Shown here: positions 44,386 to 54,025 of the stretch, piece by piece | How the letters are laid out: every line of letters starts with the position of its first letter | Numbering within the stretch: the stretch's first letter is position 1 | Assembly (NCBI RefSeq): GCF_036898825.1 | Contig: NZ_JARUND010000002.1 | Coordinates: forward strand, 3,844,001 to 3,908,000 | From: Streptomyces sp. B21-083 | GTDB taxonomy: Bacteria; Actinomycetota; Actinomycetes; Streptomycetales; Streptomycetaceae | Direction: 5' to 3' | Length of the DNA stretch: 64,000 nucleotides | Translations under genes and position numbers: made by a program | Notes under the pieces: generated by a model | Database searches by the model: none | What the model saw: the letters and a program-made list of their open reading frames with translations, nothing else | Told to the model about the DNA's origin: nothing

Positions 44386-44682
44386 ATGCCTCGTCAGACC
44401 GCGCCTCGTCCGACCGTCGCACAGCTCACCTACGGTTCGTGCACCGTGATTCTCTCGACGCTCGCCATGTTGCTGCTGTCTCAGACGGGTTCGGGCCCGG
44501 GGGTCGCGCTGATCGCCCTCGTGGGACTCGTCCTGGGACTGCTCGTCGCCATGACCGTGCCCCGGCACAGGCCGTCCCGGACGGCCTCACAGATCGTCGC
44601 CTCGTCGGCCGCCCCGGCGGTCGTCGCCCCGGCGCCTCGCGAACGGGTCCCGGTGCAGGCCTCCTCGGCTCAGCAAGACTGA
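44386..44682 (+). CDS. Small membrane protein
   Basis: 98 aa from ATG 44386 with GAGG 11 nt upstream. Two hydrophobic segments (about residues 20-33, TVILSTLAMLLLSQ; 38-57, GVALIALVGLVLGLLVAMTV) are followed by a Pro/Ala/Ser/Arg-rich tail. No known family. Upstream lies a long divergent regulatory region, downstream a very strong hairpin; nothing else suggests function. Confidence 0.65.
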   Translation: MPRQTAPRPTVAQLTYGSCTVILSTLAMLLLSQTGSGPGVALIALVGLVLGLLVAMTVPRHRPSRTASQIVASSAAPAVVAPAPRERVPVQASSAQQD

Positions 44683-44708
44683 AACAGCCTCAGGACTGAA
44701 CCACCCAT

Positions 44709-44769
44709 ACGCCAACGGCGGTTGGGCGGGGCCCGTTTCACACGGGCCCCGCCCAACCGCCGTTGGCGT
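44709..44769. terminator. 28-bp perfect hairpin (bidirectional terminator)
   Basis: Arms 44709-44736 and 44742-44769 are exact complements with a 5-nt TTCAC loop. It separates the convergent membrane-protein and RDD genes. Confidence 0.85.
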
Positions 44770-44804
44770 TCCCGGCGCCCGGTCCCCGCGCAGCCGGCCA
44801 CCGC

Positions 44805-45461
44805 TCAACCGGTGCTGACCACCACCGTCTTGGCCGCCTTGTCGTGCAGGCCCTGCTTGTACGGCTTGTCGAAGAAGCTCCAGCCGCCCGCGATCGCCGT
44901 CCAGATGCAGGCGCAGCAGAAGGCGAACGGGATCCACAGCACGAGCGACCGGACGAGCGCGGTCTGCACGGAGGGCGTGGCACCGTTGTCGAGGTTGGCC
45001 ACCCGGAGCCGGAGCCACTTCTTGCCGAAGGTCTGCCCGGTCCGGGAGATCAGGATCGTGTCGTACGCGATGTAGAGCACGGCGGCGATGGCCGACTGGC
45101 CGATCGAGCGGCCGTACTGGATCTTGTCGCCGTTGACGTCGTACTCGTTGACGTTGAAGCCCCAGGTGAGCAGGCCGACGACGACACCGACGAGGATCAT
45201 GTCGATGAGCCGCGCCAGCACCCGCCGGCCGCCGTCGGCGAGCGGGGGCATACCCGCGAGGGGGTCGGCGGCCCCGCCGTAGGGATCACCGCCGCCACCG
45301 CCGTACGGCGCGCCACCTCCCCCGTACGGCGAGCCTCCGCCGGCAGGGCCTGAGCCGCCATAGGGATCGCCTGCGCCGTACGACGGGGGCGGTGGCTGCT
45401 TCCTGAACGGGTCGTCGTCCGGTGGCTGCTGACCGGCGCCGGGGGGCGGTTCGCTGCTCAT
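44805..45461 (-). CDS. RDD family membrane protein with Pro/Gly-rich N-terminus
   Basis: 218 aa from ATG 45461. The first 70 residues are a PPP/GGG/PYGG-type low-complexity region; then an RDD domain: RRVLARLIDMILVGVVVGLLTWG (RxxAxxIDxxI is the family hallmark), IAAVLYIAYDTILISRTGQTFGKKWLRLRV and a C-terminal helix CACIWTAIAGGWSFFDKPYKQGLHDKAAKTVVV. Three to four membrane segments. Some RDD proteins are Na+/H+ antiporters; most have unknown function. It shares direction with a second RDD gene 154 nt upstream. Confidence 0.88.
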   Translation of the reverse strand: MSSEPPPGAGQQPPDDDPFRKQPPPPSYGAGDPYGGSGPAGGGSPYGGGGAPYGGGGGDPYGGAADPLAGMPPLADGGRRVLARLIDMILVGVVVGLLTWGFNVNEYDVNGDKIQYGRSIGQSAIAAVLYIAYDTILISRTGQTFGKKWLRLRVANLDNGATPSVQTALVRSLVLWIPFAFCCACIWTAIAGGWSFFDKPYKQGLHDKAAKTVVVSTG

Positions 45462-45615
45462 GGCCCGAGTGGACCGCGAACCGCCCGGCTCCGCATCCGG
45501 CGAGCGGCCGTCCGAGGTACCGAATCAGGTGAGGCGTACGTCGTAGCGGGCCGACCCACATCGAACATACGGCCGTCGCTCAGCCGCACGACCAGTCGCC
45601 GGTGCTCATCCGTGG

Positions 45616-47097
45616 TCAGCCCGCCACGAAGGTGTGCGCCGCCTTGTCGTGCCAGCACTGGTGCCACGGGCGGTCGAACAGGCACCACAGGACGCCCACG
45701 ACACCGATGCCGAGCAGCCCCGGGACGCCGTAGACGAGCCAGCGGCGCAGGGCCGCGCCGAACGACGGGGGCTCGTGGCCCTCGATGTCCCTGACCTCCA
45801 GGCCGAGCAGCTTCTTGCCGAGCGTGCGGCCCCACTTCGCCGTGGGCCACGCCTCGGTCAGGACCCCGGCCAGCAGCAGCACGGCCAGCACGATGCCCAG
45901 ATACAGCCCGGTCGTGCCGTCCAGCAGCCATACGGTCACCGTCTCGCCGGAGAGCTTCGCCGCGTCGACCTTCTCGGTGATGTGGTCGACAGCCATGGTG
46001 CTGAGTGGCACGGCGGCCACGGCGGTGAGGGCACCGAGGACGAGGGTGTCCACGAACCGGGCGACCAGCCGCTTGCCGAGGTTCGCCGGACGGGCCGAGG
46101 CCTGTCGTCGGGCGGCTGCCTGGAACACGTCCTCGACGGGCGGCTTCCAGGGCGCGAGGCGCTGCTCCCCGCCCTCCTCGGATCCGCTCGGGCGGGGCGC
46201 CATGGCCCAGGAGGGCTGGCCGCCGCCGACGCCGTGGGCCATCGGCGGACCGGTGCCGGGAGAGTTCTGCTGGGGGACGGCCGGGGTCGCGGGCAGCAGG
46301 GCGGGGTTGGCGCCCTGGGCCGCCGCCGCACGGGCCGCCGCGGCCTTCCCGGCGCCGAAGCCCGGGCCGGACGCGGGCGCTGGCGCGGGTGCGGGTGCGG
46401 GTGCTGTCACGGGGCCCTGCGCGGCCTGCGGCGAGCCCGTGCTCCCCGGCTGCGCGCCGCCCGCTCCGTCCTCGCGCCCCGTGCGCGGGGAGAGCGCACG
46501 GAAGGTCATGGTGCCCTCGGAGGGCACGGGGCCACGGGTGCCGGGGACGCCTCCCTCCGCTCCGGTGGCGGCCGGTCCTGGGGTGGGCCGGCGGAACACG
46601 AACGTGCCCGACTCGGGGATGTCACCGGCTTCCGGCTCCATCGGCGGGATCGTCGCGGAACCGTCCGTACTGGCCGACCGGCCGTCCGGCTGGACCGGGG
46701 GCTCGTGCGCCGCCCTGGGGTCCGCCGTCCTCGGGTCGGCGGCCGGTGCCGGGAAGCCCCAGGAGACCTGGCGGTCCCGGTCGCCGCCGAACCCGGACTG
46801 GTGCGAGCGGTCGGCGCCCCAGGCGGACGCCGGTTCGGGCCGGCTGCCGTGCTGGGCCTCGGCCGGTGTCGCCCGACGCGGCTCGCCGGCCTGGCTCCGC
46901 GGGTCCTCGTCGAAGAAGTGCGGCCCGGTCTCCTCGACCGGCGCCGCGACGGGCGCGCTGTCGGACTGCGCCGGGCGGCTGGTGCCCGGCACCCAGGAGG
47001 TGCCGTTCCAGAACCGGACATATCCAGGAATGGAAGGGTCCGGGTAATACCCTTCGCGGGGCCTGTCGTCACCGGGGGCCGGGGTTGGGGCGCTCAT
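45616..47097 (-). CDS. RDD family membrane protein with DUF2510 and Ala/Pro-rich linker
   Basis: 493 aa from ATG 47097. N-terminus carries the DUF2510 WxP element: GYYPDPSIPGYVRFWNGTSW (residues 15-35). Then about 300 residues of Pro/Ala/Gly-rich disordered linker, and an RDD domain from about residue 345: ANLGKRLVARFVDTLVLGALTAV, AVLTEAWPTAKWGRTLGKKLLGLEV and the end CLFDRPWHQCWHDKAAHTFV. The C-terminal CLFDRPWHQ mirrors the neighbouring RDD protein's FFDKPYKQ, so the two are paralogues. Divergent from ssgG. Confidence 0.9.
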   Translation of the reverse strand: MSAPTPAPGDDRPREGYYPDPSIPGYVRFWNGTSWVPGTSRPAQSDSAPVAAPVEETGPHFFDEDPRSQAGEPRRATPAEAQHGSRPEPASAWGADRSHQSGFGGDRDRQVSWGFPAPAADPRTADPRAAHEPPVQPDGRSASTDGSATIPPMEPEAGDIPESGTFVFRRPTPGPAATGAEGGVPGTRGPVPSEGTMTFRALSPRTGREDGAGGAQPGSTGSPQAAQGPVTAPAPAPAPAPASGPGFGAGKAAAARAAAAQGANPALLPATPAVPQQNSPGTGPPMAHGVGGGQPSWAMAPRPSGSEEGGEQRLAPWKPPVEDVFQAAARRQASARPANLGKRLVARFVDTLVLGALTAVAAVPLSTMAVDHITEKVDAAKLSGETVTVWLLDGTTGLYLGIVLAVLLLAGVLTEAWPTAKWGRTLGKKLLGLEVRDIEGHEPPSFGAALRRWLVYGVPGLLGIGVVGVLWCLFDRPWHQCWHDKAAHTFVAG

Positions 47098-47374
47098 GTC
47101 CTTCGTCCCGTATCTGCTCGGGGGTCATTTCGGGTGCCCCACATCTATCAGACCGGCGCACACCCTACTGCCCCTCCGGCCGTACCTACTCCCTTCGTGA
47201 CACCTTCTGCCATCTGTCGCGACGGCTCCGACACCGTTCGCAAAAAACTTCTCCGAAATACCTCTCGGAACCCGCGTAATGCTGACGCCTCCGCACGCTC
47301 TCTCCTCGTACGGGCCCACCGCGGGCCCGGCCGACACCCGCACGACACGTTCGACGAGAGAGGAAGTGCCCGCC

Positions 47375-47908
47375 ATGAACCACGCGATGAACACCGTGGT
47401 GGAACGGGAACTGGAGCTGAAACTCATCCTGTCGCCGGAGCGGAGCATCCCCGTGCCCGCCCGGCTCACCTATCGCACCAACGACCCGTTCGCCGTCCAC
47501 ATCGCCTTCCACATCAGCTCCGAGAACCCCGTGAACTGGACGTTCGCCCGGGAACTCCTGGTCGAGGGGGTGTTCAGGCCGTGCGGTCACGGTGACGTCC
47601 GGGTCTGGCCGACGAAGGTCGACGGGCGCAGTGTCGTCCTGATGGCGCTGAGTTCACCCGACGGTGATGCGCTACTGGAGGCGCCCACCGCTCAGGTGTC
47701 GGCATGGCTGGAGCGCACCCTGCGGGCGGTCCCCCCGGGCTCTGAGGTCGAGCAGCTCGGCATCGACGACGGCCTCGCCGAGCTGCTCTCGCCCTCCCCC
47801 AAGTTCTCGGCTTCGCTCGAACAGGGGGGACCCCCGTCGGCCGATGATCTGTGGCTGCGCGACCCGTGGCCGTCGGACGAGTCCCCGGAAGGTGAGGGAT
47901 ACGTATGA
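47375..47908 (+). CDS. ssgG: SsgA-like sporulation/cell-division protein SsgG
   Basis: 177 aa from ATG 47375 (AGAGGAAG about 9 nt upstream); the frame open to 47279 is not coding. SALP family protein, unique to morphologically complex actinomycetes: ELELKLILSPERSIPVPARLTYRTNDPFAVHIAFHI, then VNWTFARELL and the conserved GVFRPCGHGDVRVWPTK, with a longer C-terminal tail than SsgB. In S. coelicolor SsgG (SCO2924 from memory) governs correct septum spacing in aerial hyphae. The gene name rests on synteny. Confidence 0.93.
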   Translation: MNHAMNTVVERELELKLILSPERSIPVPARLTYRTNDPFAVHIAFHISSENPVNWTFARELLVEGVFRPCGHGDVRVWPTKVDGRSVVLMALSSPDGDALLEAPTAQVSAWLERTLRAVPPGSEVEQLGIDDGLAELLSPSPKFSASLEQGGPPSADDLWLRDPWPSDESPEGEGYV

Positions 47909-47925
47909 CACGCGCCCCGGGTCGT

Positions 47926-49326
47926 TCAGAAGAGCTTGCCCGGGTTCAGCAGGCCCAGCGGGTCGAAGGCCGCCTTGACCGCCCGCTGCATCTCCACGCC
48001 GACCGGGCCCAGCTCGCGTGCCAGCCACTCCTTCTTGAGGATGCCGACGCCGTGCTCCCCGGTGATCGTGCCGTCCAGTTCCAGGCCGAGGGCCATGATC
48101 TCGTCGAAGGACTCGCGGGCCCGCCGGGACTCCTCGGCGTCCTGTGCGTCGAAGCAGACCGTGGGATGGGTGTTGCCGTCGCCCGCGTGGGCGCACACCC
48201 CGATGGTCAGCTGGTACTTCTCGGCGATGCGCTCGACGCCCGCCAGCAGCTCACCGAGCCGCGACCGGGGTACGCACACGTCGTCGATCATCGTCGTGCC
48301 CTTGACCGCTTCGAGCGCGACGAGGCACAACCGCCGCGCCTGGAGGAGCAGTTCGGATTCGGCGGCGTCGTCGGCGGGAACCACCTGCGTCGCCCCGGCC
48401 GCCTCGCAGATCGCGCCGACTGCCGTGAGGTCGGCGCCGGGGTCGTGGGTGTCGAAGGCGCAGAGCAGCAGGGCCTCGGTGGTCTCCGGCAGCCCCATGT
48501 TCGCCAGGTCGTTCACGGCCTTGACGGTCGTACGGTCCATCAGTTCGAGGAGGGACGGGACGTGACCGCCCTCCATGATCCGGCACACGGCGTCGCACGC
48601 GGCGGCGGCCGAGGCGAACTCGGCGGCGAGCACGAGCTGCTGGGGCGGCTGCGGCCTGAGTGCCAGCACCGCCCGTACGACGATGCCGAGCGAGCCCTCC
48701 GAGCCCACGAACAGCCGGGTGAGGTCGTACCCGGCGACACCCTTCGCGGTCCGCCGCCCGGTGGACATGAGCCGCCCGTCGGCGAGCACCACGTCCAGCC
48801 CCAGGACGTACTCGGCGGTGACGCCGTACTTCACACAGCACAGCCCGCCGGACGCGGTGCCGATGTTGCCGCCGATCGTGCACATCTCCCAGCTGGAGGG
48901 GTCCGGCGGGTAGTACAGGCCGTGTTCGTTGACCGCGCGGGAGAGCGTGGCGTTGATGACGCCGGGCTCGACGACGGCGATGCGGTCGACCGGGTTGATC
49001 TCCAGGATCCGGTCCATCTTCACGAGCGACAGCACGATGCAGCCCTCGGAGGCGTTGGCAGCGCCCGACAGTCCGGTGCGGGCGCCCTGCGGGACGACCG
49101 GGACACGCAGTTCGGTGGCGACGCGCATGACGTGCTGGACCTGTTCGACGGTGCGCGGCAGGACAACGACGGCCGGGGTGCCCGCCTCGCAGAAGCTCGC
49201 CATGTCGTTGGCGTAGGCGGCGGTGACGTCCGGATCGGTGAGCACGGCCTCGGCCGGCAGCTCCGCGAGCAGCCGGTCCGTGAGGTTGCCCTGGGCTTCG
49301 TCGGGTGCGGCTTGGATACGGCTCAT
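47926..49326 (-). CDS. FAD-linked oxidase (GlcD-like, D-lactate/glycolate type)
   Basis: 466 aa from ATG 49326 (MSRIQAAPDEAQG). FAD-binding PCMH fold: VVVLPRTVEQVQHVMRVATEL, the diphosphate motif VPQGARTGLSGAANA, IGGNIGTASGGLCCVKYGVT and the C-terminal domain with GVCAHAGDGNTHPTV and EHGVGILKKEWL. The HGVG and HAGDGN histidines are the catalytic region of this family. Oxidises a 2-hydroxy acid; the exact substrate cannot be read. Convergent with ssgG (17-nt gap), divergent from the TPR gene. Confidence 0.93.
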   Translation of the reverse strand: MSRIQAAPDEAQGNLTDRLLAELPAEAVLTDPDVTAAYANDMASFCEAGTPAVVVLPRTVEQVQHVMRVATELRVPVVPQGARTGLSGAANASEGCIVLSLVKMDRILEINPVDRIAVVEPGVINATLSRAVNEHGLYYPPDPSSWEMCTIGGNIGTASGGLCCVKYGVTAEYVLGLDVVLADGRLMSTGRRTAKGVAGYDLTRLFVGSEGSLGIVVRAVLALRPQPPQQLVLAAEFASAAAACDAVCRIMEGGHVPSLLELMDRTTVKAVNDLANMGLPETTEALLLCAFDTHDPGADLTAVGAICEAAGATQVVPADDAAESELLLQARRLCLVALEAVKGTTMIDDVCVPRSRLGELLAGVERIAEKYQLTIGVCAHAGDGNTHPTVCFDAQDAEESRRARESFDEIMALGLELDGTITGEHGVGILKKEWLARELGPVGVEMQRAVKAAFDPLGLLNPGKLF

Positions 49327-49415
49327 GATCACAGCCTTGCACCCGGGGCCATCGGTGTGAACCCCGTCCGCGAGGAGGTTTCGGTACGGGAATCCGGTCG
49401 TCGTATTGACGCACA

Positions 49416-50834
49416 GTGAGCGCCATGGAGATGGAGAGAGTCCGTGCTCGTGGTCGTGTTCGTGTCCGTGGTCGTGTCCTCCCGCGCCCGTTGATCGCCG
49501 CACTCGCGGGGTGTGCGGTACTCGGCGGCGCCCTGATGATGCTGACCCCGGACCGTCCGGCCACCGTGTCAGCGCCGGGTCCGGCCGGCCGGGCGGAACG
49601 GGCGGTGACCGGCGGAGCGCCCGCCGCGCTGCCCGACCTGCGGGTGTTCATCGCCGACCGCGAGGCGTACGTCCGCACGCACGCGCGTGACGGGCAGGCC
49701 TGGGCGCAGCTCGGCTCGGCCTATGTGGAGCGCGGGCTGCGGACGTCGGACGCCGCCGACTTCCCGAGGGCGGAACGGGCGCTGCGTACGTCGCTGAGGG
49801 TGCGCCCGGTGAGCGGGGCGCGGACCACCGAGGGGCTCGTGGGCATGGCCGCGCTGGCGAACGCGCGCCGCGACTTCCCGGCCGCCCGGAAGTGGGGCGA
49901 GGAGGCGCTGCGCCAGGCGCCGAAGCGCTGGACGTCGTACCCGGCGCTGCTGAACGCGTACACGGGCCTCGGCGACTACAAGGCGGTCCGGCGGACGCTG
50001 GAGCGGCTGCAGGAGCTGCGTTCCGGGGCGGCGGTGCCGGCGGTGCTGGCGCGGACGGCGGGCGTGTACCGGGACCAGGGCCGCCGTGAGGACGCGCAGG
50101 CGGCACTGTCGGACGCGGCGGCGCGGGCCACGAGCCCGGCCGAGGAGGCCGAATGGCAGTACCGGGCGGGCGAGTTGGCATGGGAGCAGGGTGAACCAGC
50201 CGATGGGCTACGGCATTTCAGGGCGGCCCTGCGTCTCGATCCAGGGCTGGGTTCCGCGCGGGCGGGCGAGGGACGGGCGTTGGCCGCGCTGAACCGGCCG
50301 TCGGAGGCTCTCGTCGCCTACCGGGCGGCCCTCGCCGAGCAGCCGTCGCCTCGATACGCCCTGGAGCTGGGCGAGTTGTACGACTCCCTGGGCCGGTCCG
50401 AGGAGGCACAGGCACAGTACGCGGTGCTGCGGACGCGGGTCGCGAAGGAGCAAGTAGGCGGTGTGGACGGGGAGTTGCTGCTCGGCCGGTTCGAGGCGGA
50501 CCACGGGGACGCGGTCTCTGCCGTACGGCGGCTGCGGGCGGAGTGGGCGCGGCAGCCTGGGCTCGATGCGGCGGACGCGCTGGGCTGGGCGCTGCACCGG
50601 TCGGGCAGGGGCGAGGAGGCGCTGGGCTGGGCGAGGCGGGCGACCGACAAGGAGCATGGCGCCGAGGTGCGCAGCGCGCTGTACGTGTACCACCGGGGCA
50701 TGATCGAGCGGGAGTTGGGGCTGACGGGTCCCGCCCGTCGGCATCTGGAGGAGGCGCTGCGGATCAACCCGTACTTCTCTCCGGCGGGGGTGCCGGCGGC
50801 GAAGGAGGCACTGTCGGAACTGGGCGAGCCGTGA
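49416..50834 (+). CDS. TPR-repeat protein with N-terminal membrane anchor
   Basis: 472 aa from GTG 49416; ATG codons at 49425 and 49431 are also possible. A basic N-terminus (RVRARGRVRVRGRV) precedes a membrane helix (LIAALAGCAVLGGALMML, residues 27-44). From about residue 95 to the end runs a series of TPR-like helical pairs, for example WAQLGSAYVERGL, AALLNAYTGLGDY, LGELYDSLGRSEEAQAQYAVL and LGWALHRSGRGEEALGWARRA. Likely an extracytoplasmic protein-interaction scaffold. Convergent with hppD. Confidence 0.85.
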   Translation: MSAMEMERVRARGRVRVRGRVLPRPLIAALAGCAVLGGALMMLTPDRPATVSAPGPAGRAERAVTGGAPAALPDLRVFIADREAYVRTHARDGQAWAQLGSAYVERGLRTSDAADFPRAERALRTSLRVRPVSGARTTEGLVGMAALANARRDFPAARKWGEEALRQAPKRWTSYPALLNAYTGLGDYKAVRRTLERLQELRSGAAVPAVLARTAGVYRDQGRREDAQAALSDAAARATSPAEEAEWQYRAGELAWEQGEPADGLRHFRAALRLDPGLGSARAGEGRALAALNRPSEALVAYRAALAEQPSPRYALELGELYDSLGRSEEAQAQYAVLRTRVAKEQVGGVDGELLLGRFEADHGDAVSAVRRLRAEWARQPGLDAADALGWALHRSGRGEEALGWARRATDKEHGAEVRSALYVYHRGMIERELGLTGPARRHLEEALRINPYFSPAGVPAAKEALSELGEP

Positions 50835-50864
50835 CCTCCGGCCCGCCCACCTGGCCGCCGGTTC

Positions 50865-52058
<1,194 letters not shown>

Positions 52059-52158
52059 TCACTGGGCATTCTGTTCAACTGAGGGCGCGGTCCAGCGGGC
52101 TTTCTGTACAGGATGACCATCCGCGCGGAAGGCTCACCAAGGGCTCAGGGAGGCTGCT

Positions 52159-52635
52159 GTGGCGATCGACGAGCTGGACGGTCGGATCATCGTGCTGCTG
52201 GCGCGGGAGCCGCGGATCGGTGTGCTGGAGATGTCCCGGCGGTTCGGGGTGGCGCGCGGGACGGCACAGGCGCGGCTCGACCGGCTTCAGTCGAACGGCG
52301 TCATCCGGGGGTTCGGGCCTCAGGTGGATCCGGCGGCGCTCGGCTACCCGGTCACCGCGTTCGCCACGCTTCAGATCAGGCAGGGGCAGGGCGCGGACGT
52401 ACGGGCCCACCTGGCGTCCGTGCCGGAGGTGCTGGAGCTGCTCACGACCACCGGCAACGGGGACATGCTGTGCCGGCTGGTGGCCCGCTCGAACGCCGAC
52501 CTCCAGCGGGTGATCGACCGGGTCGTCGGTTTCGACGGCATCGTCCGGGCCGCCACGGCGATCGTGATGGAGAACCCCGTCCCGCTGCGGTTCATCCCGT
52601 TGGTGGAACAGGCGGCATCGGAGCACGACGGCTGA
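52159..52635 (+). CDS. Lrp/AsnC family regulator
   Basis: 158 aa from 52159 (GTG). Winged helix-turn-helix: DELDGRIIVLLAREPRIGVLEMSRRFGVARGTAQARLDRL (residues 4-43), then the RAM amino-acid-sensing domain (about 65-145) with FATLQIRQGQG and TTTGNGDMLCRLVARSNADLQRVI. Divergently placed with hppD, so a role in tyrosine catabolism is likely; amino acids such as tyrosine or phenylalanine are the natural candidate ligands. In-frame relic sequence follows its stop. Confidence 0.93.
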   Translation: MAIDELDGRIIVLLAREPRIGVLEMSRRFGVARGTAQARLDRLQSNGVIRGFGPQVDPAALGYPVTAFATLQIRQGQGADVRAHLASVPEVLELLTTTGNGDMLCRLVARSNADLQRVIDRVVGFDGIVRAATAIVMENPVPLRFIPLVEQAASEHDG

Positions 52636-52773
52636 ACAGTCGAAGCCGACGCCCACCGTCTCGCCCTCGCCGCCAAGCGCCCCACCCAGGACCTCCGCAC
52701 CCGCGTCGGGTGGACCCTCGTGGAGGTCGGCCTGCGTCTGGCGTCCGCGCCGCCGAAGCCCCGGTTCGCCTGA
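52636..52773 (+). pseudogene. Small gene relic in frame after the AsnC stop
   Basis: Forty-five sense codons without a start codon until deep inside. The readable part, RTRVGWTLVEVGLRLAS, is a segment I recall from short Streptomyces proteins. It begins directly after the AsnC TGA in the same frame and ends at 52771-52773, just before the LacI gene's stop. Most simply a remnant whose 5' end was lost by a deletion. Confidence 0.4.
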
Positions 52774-52776
52774 GGC

Positions 52777-53823
52777 TCAGATCCTCTTCGGCGGAGGCCC
52801 GCTGGACTCCCGTACCACCAGCGGCGGGTCCACCTCGTGCAGGACGCGTTCCGTCGAGCCGGGGTTCGTGATCTCGTCGACCAGGAAGCCGATGCCCTCG
52901 GTCGCCACCGAGTCGAAGTCCTGCGCCACCGTGGTCAGCGCGGGCCGCTGGAAGCGGGCGGCGGGGATGTCGTCCATCCCGACGACGCTCACCTCGTCCG
53001 GGACCCGGCGACCCCGCTCGTGCAACGCCCTGACCAGGCCGATCGCCATGTCGTCGTTCGCCACGAAGACGGCGGTCATCGCCTCGTCGTCCGCCAGCCG
53101 CAGACCCGCCTCGTAACCGCTCGCGCAGGACCAGTCCCCCGCGACGGGCTCGGTCACGGGAAGGTTCGCCTCGGTCAGCGCCGACCGCCAGCCGTCCGCG
53201 CGGTCACGGGACGCCCACCACTGGCCCGGCCCCGAGACATGCCGGATCTCGGTGTGCCCCAGGTCGATGAGGTGCCGGGTCGCCACATACCCGCTGCGGT
53301 CCGACTTCTCCGCCGAACGGATCCGCCGTGCGGCGACCAGACCGGGAAAGCGGCCGATGGTGAGGATGGGGACGTCCAGCCAGACCTTGACGGGGCTTCC
53401 CTCGTCGATCGCCTCCGACAGCACGATGCCGTCGACGCCCTGTTCGAGGAGGCTGTCGATGGCCTCGGCGATGCTGTGCTCGTCGTCCTCGGTGGTGTGG
53501 GCGACGCTGACCGAGTAGCCGAGCCGGCGCGCCGAGCGCTCGATGGCGACGAGCATGGTCATCGGTCCGTAGAGACGGGCCCCTAGGGAGATCACGCCGA
53601 GCCTGCGGCTCCGGCCCGAAGTGAGGCTGCGCGCCGCGCCGTTGGGGCGGTACCCGAGCTGCTGGGCCGCGCGCTGAACACGCTCCCGGAGCTCCTCGCG
53701 GACGTACGGCTCGTTGTTCATGACACGCGAGACCGTCTTCTGGGAGACGCCGGCGAGCCGTGCGACATCGGTGCTCGTCGCCGGTGGCCGCGAGACTCCG
53801 TCACGACCTTGGGTGCCAGCCAC
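52777..53823 (-). CDS. LacI family sugar-responsive regulator
   Basis: 348 aa from the start at 53823. HTH: STDVARLAGVSQKTVSRVMNNEPYVREELRERV (residues 17-49) with the hinge helix NGAARSLTSGRS; then a periplasmic-binding-protein-like core (RRLGVISLGARLYGPMTM, DGIVLSEAI, YVATRHLIDLGHTEI, AVFVANDDMAIGLVRAL, VSVVGMDDIPAA). It is divergent from the secreted beta-propeller/ricin enzyme, so it is the likely repressor of that gene, responding to a sugar released by it. The 200-nt gap holds a typical promoter. Confidence 0.93.
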   Translation of the reverse strand: MAGTQGRDGVSRPPATSTDVARLAGVSQKTVSRVMNNEPYVREELRERVQRAAQQLGYRPNGAARSLTSGRSRRLGVISLGARLYGPMTMLVAIERSARRLGYSVSVAHTTEDDEHSIAEAIDSLLEQGVDGIVLSEAIDEGSPVKVWLDVPILTIGRFPGLVAARRIRSAEKSDRSGYVATRHLIDLGHTEIRHVSGPGQWWASRDRADGWRSALTEANLPVTEPVAGDWSCASGYEAGLRLADDEAMTAVFVANDDMAIGLVRALHERGRRVPDEVSVVGMDDIPAARFQRPALTTVAQDFDSVATEGIGFLVDEITNPGSTERVLHEVDPPLVVRESSGPPPKRI

Positions 53824-53941
53824 CGAAGCTCCCTCTTTTCAGGACTGCGCTGTCAGGAAATCGTCGTGAACAGTGTGCGGCTCGGCCCTCGGAATCGTCA
53901 ATCGAAGCCGTAATCCGCAGGAAACAGCTGTGACACAAGTA

Positions 53942-53971
53942 TTGACGGCGGCTTGATCCGGGCCACAGAAT
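53942..53971 (+). promoter_or_regulatory. Candidate -35/-10 promoter of the secreted glycosidase
   Basis: TTGACG (53942-53947) and CAGAAT (53966-53971) with an 18-nt spacer, about 55 nt upstream of the ATG. Confidence 0.5.
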
Positions 53972-54025
53972 CCGGCCTGACTACGCAGTCATGCGTGGGA
54001 TCGGGGCCCACTGATCGGAGCGGTG

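Noticed and set aside
45634..47595. 653-aa plus-strand frame over the RDD/DUF2510 gene and ssgG
   Set aside because: Antisense to a gene with DUF2510 and RDD signatures; no family match and Arg/Gly-rich composition. The same reasoning rejects 58056-59645, 60334-61833 and 11924-13006.
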